Assembly (NCBI RefSeq): GCF_902712855.1
Contig: NZ_LR743507.1
Span: 1,350,001 to 1,414,000 of the forward strand
Source of the DNA: Variovorax paradoxus
GTDB lineage: Bacteria; Pseudomonadota; Gammaproteobacteria; Burkholderiales; Burkholderiaceae_C
Direction: 5' to 3'
Length of the DNA stretch: 64,000 bases
Shown: piece by piece, positions 25,059-33,001 of the stretch
How the letters are laid out: every line of letters begins with the position of its first letter
Position numbering within the stretch: position 1 is the first letter of the stretch
Translations under genes and position numbers: made by a program
The notes under the pieces: generated by a model
What the model was told of the DNA's origin: nothing
Seen by the model: the letters and a program-made list of their open reading frames with translations, nothing else
The model's database searches: none

Positions 25059-27181
25059 ACGCAAGGGAGCTTCCGCGCGCATACACGAGCTGGCTCGACG
25101 CCATGGTCTACGTGGCGCGGCACTACGGCATCGGCGCCTCGGAGGAAAGCGCGCGCGTCTCGCTGGCCTGGGAGCGCGGCGCCCCGCTGGACACGCTGCT
25201 CGACCACATGGCCCGCCAGCTCGGCCTGGCGCTGCGGCTGGACGCGTTCTCCGACGCGCAGCTCGATCCGTGGCGGCTGCCGCTGGTGGTGGAGTTCGAC
25301 GACGGCGAGGTCGGCGTGGTGCGCACCGCCGACGGCAAGGGCCAGCTGGGCGTGCTGCTCGGCGGCGACCACGGCCTGGAGACCGCGGTGCCGGTGGAAG
25401 AGCTGCGCCGGCGTGCGCGGCGCGTGGCCATCCTGCGGCCGGAGACGGCGGTGCCGGACTCGCGGGTGGACGACTACATCAAGCCCTACGAGGCCAACTG
25501 GTTCTGGTCGATCGCGCTGCGCGACTGGCGCCGCTACGGCGACATCGTGCTGGCCTCGGTGTTCGCCAACGTGCTGGCGCTGTCGAGCATGGTGTTCTCG
25601 ATGCAGATCTACGACCGCGTGGTGCCCGCGCAGTCGGAGTCCACGCTGTGGGTGCTGTTCGGCGGGGTGATGCTGGCGGTGGCCTTCGAGTTCGTGCTGC
25701 GCATGTCGCGCACCCACATCTCCGACGTGATCGGCAAGCGCGCCGACCTGAAGGTGTCCGACCTGGTGTTCGGCCATGCGCTGCGCGTGCGCAACGACGC
25801 GCGCTCCAGGTCCACCGGCTCGTTCATCGCGCAGGTGCGCGAGGTGGAGCAGGTGCGCGAGCTGCTCACCTCCACCACCATCGGCGCGGTGGCCGACCTG
25901 CCGTTCTTCGTGCTGTTCCTGGTGGTGCTGTGGATGGTGGCCGGCCCGCTGGCATGGGTGGCGCTGGCAGCGGTGCCGCTGCTGGTGATTCCGGGCCTGC
26001 TGGTGCAGAAGCCGCTCGCGCGCCTGGCCAACGAGGGCATGCGCGAGTCGGCGCTGCGCAACGCATTGCTGGTGGAGGCCGTCGAAGGCATCGAGGACAT
26101 CAAGCTGATGCGGGCCGAGCCGCGCTTCCAGAACCAGTGGAACCACGCCAACGACGTGGCCGCCAGCGTGAGCATGCGCCAGCGCTTCCTCACCGGACTG
26201 CTCATGACGTGGACGCAGGAAGTGCAGGGCATCGTCTACGCGGTGGTGCTGCTGGCGGGCTGCTTCCTGGTGATGAAGGGCGACATGACCACCGGCGCGC
26301 TGGTGGGCTCGTCGATCCTCGCCTCGCGCATGATCTCGCCGCTGGCGCAGCTGTCGGGCGTGTTCGCGCGCTGGCAGCAGGCCAAGGTGGCGCGCGCCGG
26401 GCTCGACCAGCTCATGCAGCGCCCCGTGGACCAGCCCGAGCATGCGCGCCGCGTGCACGTGCCGGCGCTGAACGGCCACTACGCGCTCGCCAACGTGGAG
26501 TTCCGCTACGGCAAGGACGACAAGGCCCCGGCGCTCGCGCTGGCGCAGCTGCAGATCAAGGCTGGCGAGAAGATCGCGCTGCTCGGGCGCATGGGCGCGG
26601 GCAAGTCGACCCTGCTGCAGCTGCTCGCCGGGCTGCACGCGCCGCAGCGCGGCCATGTGTCGCTCGACGCGCTCGACCTGCGGCTGATCGACCCGGCCGA
26701 CCTGCGGCGCGACATGGGCCTGCTCACGCAGAACGCGCGGCTGTTCCACGGCTCGATCCGCGAGAACGTCACCCTCGGCATGCCGATGGCCACCGACACG
26801 CAGGTGCTCGAGGCCATCGCGATGGCCGGCGCGTTGCCCTTCGTGCATTCGCGCGCCGAGGGACTCGACGACCTGATCCACGAGGGCGGGCTGGGCCTGT
26901 CGGGCGGCCAGCGCCAGGCGCTGCTGCTGGCGCGCACGCTGATCCGCCAGCCTTCCATCGTGCTGCTCGACGAGCCGACCGCGCATTTCGACGAGGTCAC
27001 CGAGCGGCAGGTGATCGATGCTGTGGGTGAGTGGCTCGCGCCGCGCACGCTGGTGGTGGCCACGCACCGCATGCCGGTGCTGCAGTGGGTGGACCGCATC
27101 GTGGTGGTCGAGGGCGGCCGCATCGTGATGGACGGCTCGAAGGACCAGATTCTCGGAAAGCTCTCCCATGGCCACGCCTGA
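25055..27181 (+). CDS. Type I secretion ABC transporter (BapC/LapB-like)
   Basis: A 708-aa half-transporter with ATPase. Residues ~8-140 resemble a C39 peptidase-like domain (SWLDAMVYVARHYG) but have no catalytic Cys in that motif, so this is the non-cleaving CLD form used for large RTX/adhesin substrates. Residues ~150-440 form the membrane domain. The C-terminal nucleotide-binding domain has Walker A GRMGAGKST, signature LSGGQ, Walker B SIVLLDEPTA and H-loop ATHRM. The ATP-powered exporter sits in the inner membrane and pairs with the HlyD-like adaptor and TolC-like duct encoded on either side. It overlaps the gene before by 4 bp and the gene after by 14 bp, indicating one transcript and coupled translation. 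Confidence 0.93.
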   Translation: MNARELPRAYTSWLDAMVYVARHYGIGASEESARVSLAWERGAPLDTLLDHMARQLGLALRLDAFSDAQLDPWRLPLVVEFDDGEVGVVRTADGKGQLGVLLGGDHGLETAVPVEELRRRARRVAILRPETAVPDSRVDDYIKPYEANWFWSIALRDWRRYGDIVLASVFANVLALSSMVFSMQIYDRVVPAQSESTLWVLFGGVMLAVAFEFVLRMSRTHISDVIGKRADLKVSDLVFGHALRVRNDARSRSTGSFIAQVREVEQVRELLTSTTIGAVADLPFFVLFLVVLWMVAGPLAWVALAAVPLLVIPGLLVQKPLARLANEGMRESALRNALLVEAVEGIEDIKLMRAEPRFQNQWNHANDVAASVSMRQRFLTGLLMTWTQEVQGIVYAVVLLAGCFLVMKGDMTTGALVGSSILASRMISPLAQLSGVFARWQQAKVARAGLDQLMQRPVDQPEHARRVHVPALNGHYALANVEFRYGKDDKAPALALAQLQIKAGEKIALLGRMGAGKSTLLQLLAGLHAPQRGHVSLDALDLRLIDPADLRRDMGLLTQNARLFHGSIRENVTLGMPMATDTQVLEAIAMAGALPFVHSRAEGLDDLIHEGGLGLSGGQRQALLLARTLIRQPSIVLLDEPTAHFDEVTERQVIDAVGEWLAPRTLVVATHRMPVLQWVDRIVVVEGGRIVMDGSKDQILGKLSHGHA

Positions 27182-28403
27182 CCTCGCGCACCAGCCTCCT
27201 GCCGCCGGCCCGCGCAGCGGCGCGAAGGCGGCCCGCGCCGACCAGCGCCGCTACGCGCCGGTGGAGCCGCCGCTGCCCCGCGCCTCGCTGGTGGTGTGGA
27301 TCGTGGCGGCGCTGCTGGCCGCCATGCTCGCCTGGGCCTGGTACTTCAGGCTCGACGAGGTGTCCACCGGCACCGGCAAGGTGGTGCCGTCGTCGCGCGA
27401 GCAGATGATCCAGTCGCTGGAAGGCGGCATCCTGGTCGACCTCAAGGTGCGCGAGGGCGACATCGTCGCGGCGGGCCAGGTGCTCGCGCAGCTGGACCGC
27501 ACCAAGACCGAGTCGACGGTGCAGGAAAGCGCCTCGCGCGTGCGCGCGGCGCTGGCCATGTCGGCGCGGCTCACGGCCGAGGTGGGCGGCACGCCGCTGG
27601 TGTTTCCGGCCGAGGTGCGCACCGAGCCCGACCTGGTGCGCACCGAGACGGCGCTCTACCAGTCGCGCCGCGAGCAGCTCGCCAGCAGCCTGGCCGGCGT
27701 GACGCAGGCGCTGGTGCTGATGCGCCGCGAACTCGCGCTGACCGAGCCGCTGGTGGCGCGCGGCGCGGCCAGCGACGTGGAGGTGCTGCGGCTGAAGCGG
27801 CAGATCAACGAGGCCGAGACCAAGGCCGCCGACCTGAAGAGCCAGTACTACGTGAAGGCGCGCGAGGACCTCGCCAAGGCCAATGCCGAGATCGAGGCGC
27901 AGCGCTCGGTGACGCGCGGGCGCTCCGATTCGCTCACGCGGCTGACCTTCGCCTCGCCGGTGCGCGGCATCGTGAAGGACATCGTCGTGACCACCGTGGG
28001 CGGCGTGCTGCCGCCCGGCGGCAAGCTCATGGAGATCGTGCCGCTGGACGAGAAGCTGCTGGTGGAGGCGCGCATCTCGCCGCGCGACGTGGCCTTCATC
28101 CACCCGGGGCAGGACGCCACGGTGAAGGTGACGGCCTACGACTATTCGATCTTCGGCGGCCTGCCGGGCAAGGTGACCACCATTTCGCCCGACACCATCC
28201 AGGACGACGTGAAGCGCGACGTGTACTACTACCGCGTGTACATCCGCACGGACGCGGACCACCTGAAGAACAAGGCCGGCGAGAACTTCCCGATCGTGCC
28301 CGGCATGATCGCCACGGTGGACATCCACACCGGCAGCAAGACCGTGCTCGACTACCTGCTGAAGCCGCTGAACAAGGCGCGCGAGGCACTGCGCGAAAGA
28401 TGA
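27168..28403 (+). CDS. HlyD-family membrane fusion protein of the type I exporter (BapD/LapC-like)
   Basis: A 411-aa adaptor. Residues 1-40 are a cytoplasmic, proline-rich tail. One membrane helix follows (LVVWIVAALLAAMLAWAWYF), then a periplasmic part with the lipoyl half-motifs VVPSSREQMIQSLEGGIL and SPVRGIVKDIVVTTVGGVLPPG on either side of a long coiled coil. The C-terminal beta domain carries VMEIVPLDEKLLVEARI-like sequence and VPGMIATVDIHTG, as usual for the TIGR01843 family. It bridges the ABC protein and the TolC-like duct. The ATG lies inside the end of the ABC gene (14-bp overlap), and its own stop overlaps the ATG of the following gene. Confidence 0.92.
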   Translation: MATPDLAHQPPAAGPRSGAKAARADQRRYAPVEPPLPRASLVVWIVAALLAAMLAWAWYFRLDEVSTGTGKVVPSSREQMIQSLEGGILVDLKVREGDIVAAGQVLAQLDRTKTESTVQESASRVRAALAMSARLTAEVGGTPLVFPAEVRTEPDLVRTETALYQSRREQLASSLAGVTQALVLMRRELALTEPLVARGAASDVEVLRLKRQINEAETKAADLKSQYYVKAREDLAKANAEIEAQRSVTRGRSDSLTRLTFASPVRGIVKDIVVTTVGGVLPPGGKLMEIVPLDEKLLVEARISPRDVAFIHPGQDATVKVTAYDYSIFGGLPGKVTTISPDTIQDDVKRDVYYYRVYIRTDADHLKNKAGENFPIVPGMIATVDIHTGSKTVLDYLLKPLNKAREALRER

Positions 28404-29692
28404 CGCGCATGGCGGCCCCCCACATTCGCGGCATCCAGCATCTTCCGCGGCGTGCGCCGGGCGTCACGCAGCAGGCGCTGGACTTCATGGGCCAGCGTTT
28501 CCGGGCCGCGTTCGCGCAGGGCGACTACGCGCAGGCGCTGAAGTTCGCCATGCAGGCCTGGCATGCCACGCACAGCCCGCAGCCGCTGGCCGACGTGGCG
28601 CTATGCCAGATGCGCCTGGGCCAGCCCCAGGAGGCCTACGACACCTACCGCCGCGCCATCCAGCACCTCAAGACCGCCAACACCTTCGACGGACTCGCGG
28701 AAGCGGCCGGACAGCTGGGCAAGCGCGAGGACGTGCGCGAGTACGGCACCGCGTCGCTGCGGCTGAAGATGCAGGAGGCCGCGCGCGAGCCCGCCGCCGC
28801 CGCCGCCACGTGCGACGGGCCGGTGCCTCCGCCGCCGTTCGACCCGGCCGCGCGCGAACGCAACCTGATCGCCTTCAGCCTGTTCGGCCGCGACCCGCGC
28901 TATTGCGAGATGGCGGTGCTGAACGTGCGCGCGGCGCGCACGCTGTTCCCGCAGTGGACCTGCCGTTTCTACGTCGACGGCTCCGTGCCGCCGCCCGTGC
29001 GCGAGCGGCTGCTGAAGGAGGGCGCGGCCGTCGTCGATGCGCAGGCCGCCGGCGGCGAGGGCCTGCCGGGCACCATGTGGCGCTTCCTGGCGCTGGATGA
29101 CCCGGCGGTCGACCGCGTGCAGTTCCGCGACGCCGATGCGCTGCTGTCCACGCGCGACCAGGCGGCCGTGCAGGCCTGGTGCGCCTCGGGTTGCTGGTTC
29201 CACCTGATGCGCGACTACCCCTCGCACTCCGAACTGATGCTCGCCGGCCTGTGGGGCGCCTGCGGCGGCATGCTGGTGGACGTGGCGGGCGAGATGCGGG
29301 CCTACCTGGCGAGCAGGCCGTTCTCGGCGCGTTTCGCCGACCAGCACTTCCTGCGGCACCGCGTCTGGCAGGTGGCGCAGGCCAGCCTGCTGGCGCACGA
29401 CGAGTGGTTCGACCTGCCCGGCAGCCAACCCTTTCCCGCGCATGCGCCGATGGCCGTGGACGCGCGCTACGCCCACGTGGGCGCGAACGTCGGCGCGCCC
29501 TCGATGCATGTGGCGCACGCCGCGCCCGACGGCACGCCCGTGAGCTGGACCCTGTACGACGCGCAGGGGCAGCCCGTGTGCGCCTACGACGCCGTCATTG
29601 CCGACAACGGCTTCACCGTGGGCATCCCTGCGCCGTATGCGGCCGAACTCGGTGCGGGCCGCTGGAAGGTCGTGACGCGGCGGGTGGGCTAA
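28400..29692 (+). CDS. TPR protein with glycosyltransferase-like domain, co-operonic with adhesin
   Basis: A 430-aa protein whose ATG overlaps the HlyD-like gene stop (ATGA). Residues ~20-130 look like TPR helices (FRAAFAQGDYAQALKFAMQAW, ADVALCQMRLGQPQEAYDTYRRA). After an Ala/Pro linker, residues ~150-370 resemble GT-A-like glycosyltransferases: LIAFSLFGRDPRYCE, WTCRFYVDGS, FRDADALLS with a DxD-type acidic motif, HLMRDYPSHSELMLAGLWG and DQHFLRHRVW. The last 60 residues look like a small beta domain. No signal peptide is visible, so it is probably cytoplasmic. As the fifth gene of the exporter operon it could glycosylate the Thr/Ser/Asn-rich repeats before export, or make a related cell-surface sugar. 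The family link is from motifs only; substrate and donor are unknown. Confidence 0.65.
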   Translation: MTRMAAPHIRGIQHLPRRAPGVTQQALDFMGQRFRAAFAQGDYAQALKFAMQAWHATHSPQPLADVALCQMRLGQPQEAYDTYRRAIQHLKTANTFDGLAEAAGQLGKREDVREYGTASLRLKMQEAAREPAAAAATCDGPVPPPPFDPAARERNLIAFSLFGRDPRYCEMAVLNVRAARTLFPQWTCRFYVDGSVPPPVRERLLKEGAAVVDAQAAGGEGLPGTMWRFLALDDPAVDRVQFRDADALLSTRDQAAVQAWCASGCWFHLMRDYPSHSELMLAGLWGACGGMLVDVAGEMRAYLASRPFSARFADQHFLRHRVWQVAQASLLAHDEWFDLPGSQPFPAHAPMAVDARYAHVGANVGAPSMHVAHAAPDGTPVSWTLYDAQGQPVCAYDAVIADNGFTVGIPAPYAAELGAGRWKVVTRRVG

Positions 29693-30102
29693 CTGCCGGG
29701 CGCGGCGTGGCTCGGCCCTGTTGCTGTCGGGCCATCGCCGCTGGAGAGGTCTGCCACGTGATCGGCGGTTTGCGGCGACGTGCGGACAACACTTCGCAGC
29801 AGTTGGATCGTCGCGTCGGCTGCATCGATGCGGCGGTGCAGTTCATCGTTGACGAGCCGCATCAGCGCGCCCAGCTCCGAGCGCGTGGGAGGCATCTCTT
29901 CGGTGTCGTTCACATGCTGAGGAAGAACGAGTTTCTCGATGCATGCACTCACACAGTGGAGATTGCGCAGGTGCTCGATGTCGTCGCTCGCTTGCAAGGC
30001 AAGGGACTCGGGGTCGAGGTAAGAGGGGGCATGCTTCGACGTCGCGTCGGCGGCAGCGCTGGCGGCTTGAGGGAATGACGGGGCAAGAGCGGGGCTGGCC
30101 AT
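29689..30102 (-). CDS. Small conserved-looking protein of unknown function
   Basis: A 137-aa protein I do not recognise. The start at 30102 is preceded by ctggaggctctc, a good ribosome binding site. The N-terminal 30 residues are Ala/Ser-rich; the middle (DDIEHLRNLHCVSACIEKLVLPQHV) and the C-terminal half (ELGALMRLVNDELHRRIDAADATIQLLRSVV) look helical and mostly soluble. The frame stays open upstream to 30261, but that extension reads through a foldable leader and is probably not translated. It ends convergent to the TPR/glycosyltransferase-like gene, overlapping its stop by 4 bp. No function is assigned. Confidence 0.6.
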   Translation of the reverse strand: MASPALAPSFPQAASAAADATSKHAPSYLDPESLALQASDDIEHLRNLHCVSACIEKLVLPQHVNDTEEMPPTRSELGALMRLVNDELHRRIDAADATIQLLRSVVRTSPQTADHVADLSSGDGPTATGPSHAAPGS

Positions 30103-30240
30103 GAGAGCCTCCAGAGGTTTCGGTTTGCAGAAACCGCCGCCTCCAACGCCAATCGAGGGCGGCAGCTCGACGGGTTGGCGTACCGGGAAACCACTTGCGT
30201 GAAACCGGCAGGGCGCGAGCCCTCCCGTCGAGCCGCCAAA
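30103..30240 (-). ncRNA. Candidate structured 5' leader / cis-regulatory RNA
   Basis: Immediately upstream of the 137-aa gene the DNA can fold extensively. A 10-bp stem pairs 165-174 with 224-233 of the 30000s (30165-30174 with 30224-30233), extended by three pairs after one mismatch. A nested perfect stem 30210-30214/30219-30223 closes a four-base loop right next to it. A second hairpin pairs about 30136-30141 with 30158-30163 and competes with the base of the long stem, as in switches and attenuators. The RBS lies just downstream at about 30109-30113. The class is not recognised. Confidence 0.4.
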
Positions 30241-30385
30241 AACTGGAGGCACGAACGACAAAGCCGCGGACCATGCGGGGTGACTGCGGCTTGTGTCGCA
30301 GTGATTTCAGCGGGACGCCAATCCCGATCACGTCGTGTCCGGACGTGACGGCTCAGTATATCGAGGGCCCCGGCCCGAGACCTGG

Positions 30386-31801
30386 CTAACGCAGCAGCAG
30401 CTTCATCATCCGCGCGAAGGTCTTGCCGTAGGGCGGGCGAAAGAGGCCGACGCCGTTGAAGGCCGACTGCCGGAAGATCGGCTTCATCTTCGAGAAGGTC
30501 TGGAAGCCGTGCTCGCCGTGGTACGAGCCCATGCCGCTCGCGCCGACGCCGCCGAAGGGCAGGTCGTCCTGCGCGACGTGCATCAGGGTCTCGTTGATCG
30601 ACACGCCGCCGGCCACCGTGTCGTGCATCACGCGCTCGATGATGGCGCCGTCCTTCTCGAACAGGTAGAGCGCCAGGGGGCGCGGCCGTGCATTGACGTA
30701 GGCGATGGCTTCGCCGATATCGGCGTAGCCGAGCACCGGCAGCAGCGGGCCGAAGATTTCTTCCTGCATCACGCGCATGCCGTCGTTCATGCCGGTCAGC
30801 AGCACCGGCGGATAGCAGCGCGTGGCGGCGTCGGGCGGCGCGTCGGTCAAGGGGAGCGCCACGGCGCCCTGTTGCCGGGCCGCGGCTTCGAGTTCCTGCA
30901 GCCGCGCGAAGTGGCGCGGGCTCACGATGCTCGTGTAGTCTGCGTTGCCTGCCACGCCCGGGTACATCGCGGAGAACAGGCGGCGTGCGGTGTCCGCGAA
31001 GCGCTGCTGCTGGCCTTCGGGCAGCAGCACGTAGTCGGGCGCGATGCAGGTCTGGCCCGCGTTGAGCGTCTTGCCCACGAGGATGCGCTCGACGGCCTTC
31101 TCGAAGTTCGCGCCGGGGCCGATGATCGCGGGCGACTTGCCGCCGAGCTCCAGCGTCACCGGCGTGAGGTTCTCGCTGGCCGCGCGCATCACCTGGTGGC
31201 CGACGGCGGTCGAGCCGGTGAACAGCAGGTGGTCGAAGGGCAGGGCGGAGAAGGCGCGCGCGGCCTCGGCGTCGCCGTTGACCACCACGATCTCGTCGGC
31301 CGCGAAGGCCTTGCGCACCAGCGCGGCGAACAGCTCGGCGAAGCGCGGCGTGAACTCCGACTGCTTGACCATCACGCGGTTGCCCGCAGCCAGTGCGGCG
31401 GTCATCGGCCCCACGGCCAGGTAGAGCGGGTAGTTCCACGGCACCACGATGCCGACCACGCCCAGCGGCTGCGGCATGAGCCTCGACGACGCCGGCTTGA
31501 ACCACAGGCCGGTGCTGCGGCGCTTCACGCGCATCCAGCGCCTGCCGTGGCGCAGCGCATGGTCGATGCCTTCGACCGAGGGGAACAGCTCGGCGAGCTC
31601 GGTCTCCTGCACCGCGCGGTTGTGGAAGTCGGCGCTGATGGCCGCGGCGATCGCCGCGCGGTTCGCCAGCATGAGCGCGCGCAGCCGCTCGAGCCGGTCG
31701 GCGCGCTCGGGCCAGGGCGGCGTGGGTGCGCGCAGGTTCGCGGCGCGCAGGGCATCGAAGCCCTGGCGCATGTCCTGTTGCGTCATGGCTTCGGGCGTCA
31801 T
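30386..31801 (-). CDS. Aldehyde dehydrogenase, coniferyl-aldehyde-dehydrogenase-like
   Basis: A 471-aa NAD(P)-dependent aldehyde dehydrogenase of normal family length. Visible motifs are the cofactor-binding PWNYPLYLAVGP, the FTGSTAVG Rossmann loop, the general-base glutamate in LELGGKSPAI and the catalytic cysteine in NAGQTCIAPDYVLLP. The DYVLLP context after the Cys and the C-terminal FxTFSKMKPIF-like end match the class that includes CalB, which oxidises coniferyl aldehyde to ferulate; fatty or other aromatic aldehydes are also possible. It follows nadE by 5 bp on the same strand, so both are probably on one transcript. A second ATG 15 bp inside (31786) could also be the start. Confidence 0.85.
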   Translation of the reverse strand: MTPEAMTQQDMRQGFDALRAANLRAPTPPWPERADRLERLRALMLANRAAIAAAISADFHNRAVQETELAELFPSVEGIDHALRHGRRWMRVKRRSTGLWFKPASSRLMPQPLGVVGIVVPWNYPLYLAVGPMTAALAAGNRVMVKQSEFTPRFAELFAALVRKAFAADEIVVVNGDAEAARAFSALPFDHLLFTGSTAVGHQVMRAASENLTPVTLELGGKSPAIIGPGANFEKAVERILVGKTLNAGQTCIAPDYVLLPEGQQQRFADTARRLFSAMYPGVAGNADYTSIVSPRHFARLQELEAAARQQGAVALPLTDAPPDAATRCYPPVLLTGMNDGMRVMQEEIFGPLLPVLGYADIGEAIAYVNARPRPLALYLFEKDGAIIERVMHDTVAGGVSINETLMHVAQDDLPFGGVGASGMGSYHGEHGFQTFSKMKPIFRQSAFNGVGLFRPPYGKTFARMMKLLLR

Positions 31802-31806
31802 GGGCT

Positions 31807-32667
31807 TCAGCCCGCGGTGCCGGGGGGCGCGGGTTCGACGGGCAGCGCGCGCTTGTGCGCGCTCTTGCGGTGCGTCGACAGGATGATCTCGCGGGCCCGC
31901 GCCGACACCGGCTTGCCCTCGAGGAAGTCGTCGATCTGCTCGTAGGTGACGCCGAACGCGTCCTCGTCGGGCTTGCCCGGCACCAGCGACTCGAGGTCGG
32001 CGGTAGGCACCTTGTAGACCAGTGCGTCGGGTGCGCCGAGCAGCTGCGCCACCGCGCGCACGCGGCGCTTGTTGAGGCCGGTGAGCGGCGTGATGTCGGC
32101 CGCGCCGTCGCCGAACTTGGTGAAAAAACCCATCAGCGCCTCGGCCGCATGGTCGGTGCCGATGACGATGCCGTCGTGCGCGCCGGCCACCGCGAACTGC
32201 GCGATCATGCGTTCGCGCGCCTTGATGTTGCCCAGCACGAAGTCCTCGTGCGCCGCGTCGCGGAACTTCAGGTCGCCGGCCTTCAGCGCGGCCAGCATGC
32301 CGTCGGCCGCAGGGCGGATGTCGACGGTGATCGTGCGGTCGGGCTTCATCACCGCGAGCGATGCCTGCGCCTCGGCCTCGTCCTTCTGCACGCCGTACGG
32401 CAGGCGCATCGCGATGAAGGTCGCCTCGTAGCCGGTGGCGCGCAGCTTCTCGACCGCGCGCTGCGCGAGGCAGCCGGCGGTGAGCGAATCGACGCCGCCG
32501 CTGATGCCGAGCACCAGCGTCTTCAGGCCGGTGCGCTTCAGGTAGTCGGCAAGGAAGTCGACGCGGCGCGCCAGCTCTTTCGCGGCGTCGAAGACGGGTG
32601 CGACATGCAGCGCCGCGATGATCTCGCGCTGCGTGTCGTCGGCGGGGGTGAGGGTGTCTTGGCTCAT
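31807..32667 (-). CDS. nadE: NAD(+) synthetase, ammonia-dependent
   Basis: A 286-aa enzyme that amidates deamido-NAD with ammonia and ATP to make NAD. The PP-loop LVLGISGGVDS is clear at residues ~49-59; the conserved MRLPYGVQKDEAEAQ, GNIKARERMIAQFAVAG and GTDHAAEALMGFFTKFGDGAADI blocks and the C-terminal STHRKSAHKRALP all match the E. coli NadE family (275 aa). There is no N-terminal glutaminase domain, so it uses free ammonia. The ATG at 32667 gives the standard N-terminus. The aldehyde dehydrogenase gene follows closely, linking NAD supply with an NAD-using enzyme by position only. Confidence 0.95.
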   Translation of the reverse strand: MSQDTLTPADDTQREIIAALHVAPVFDAAKELARRVDFLADYLKRTGLKTLVLGISGGVDSLTAGCLAQRAVEKLRATGYEATFIAMRLPYGVQKDEAEAQASLAVMKPDRTITVDIRPAADGMLAALKAGDLKFRDAAHEDFVLGNIKARERMIAQFAVAGAHDGIVIGTDHAAEALMGFFTKFGDGAADITPLTGLNKRRVRAVAQLLGAPDALVYKVPTADLESLVPGKPDEDAFGVTYEQIDDFLEGKPVSARAREIILSTHRKSAHKRALPVEPAPPGTAG

Positions 32668-32712
32668 GAGAAGACCATTCTGCGTTCGATGGAGTCCCGC
32701 ATCCTAGGCCAG

Positions 32713-33001
32713 AAACGCCGGGGAGCCGGGCTGCCGGGCCTCAGGTGCTGCCCCGGCAGGGCAAGGAGAAGCGACACGAAGTGCGCGAAGCCTGGGGGCG
32801 AGTCCAGGAACACCGAGGAACCGGCTTCGCCGGGCCTCGGGTGTTGCCCCCGGTAGGGGGAAGGAGCAGCGACACGAAGTGCGCGAATCCTGGGGGCGAG
32901 TCCAGGGACACCGAGGAACCGGCTTCGCCGGGCCTCGGGTGTTGCCCCCGGTAGGGGGAAGGAGCAGCGGACACGAAGTGCCGCGAAGCCTGGGGGCGAG
33001 C
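32713..33001 (-). repeat. Three tandem copies of a 98-bp intergenic element after pldA
   Basis: The gap between pldA and nadE holds three head-to-tail copies of a 98-bp unit starting at about 32713, 32811 and 32909. Copies two and three are almost identical; copy one is more diverged. Each unit contains a small hairpin (five C, ggta, five G) and the block gcgacacgaagtgcgcgaa. The array begins directly after the pldA stop codon on the minus strand. Short ORFs read through it are artefacts. Related single copies lie after two other genes at 51114-51207 and 52026-52120. Confidence 0.85.

Noticed and set aside
30103..30261. Extension of the 137-aa gene to a start at 30261 (190 aa)
   Set aside because: The added 53 residues read through a strongly paired leader, and the ATG at 30102 has a good RBS.
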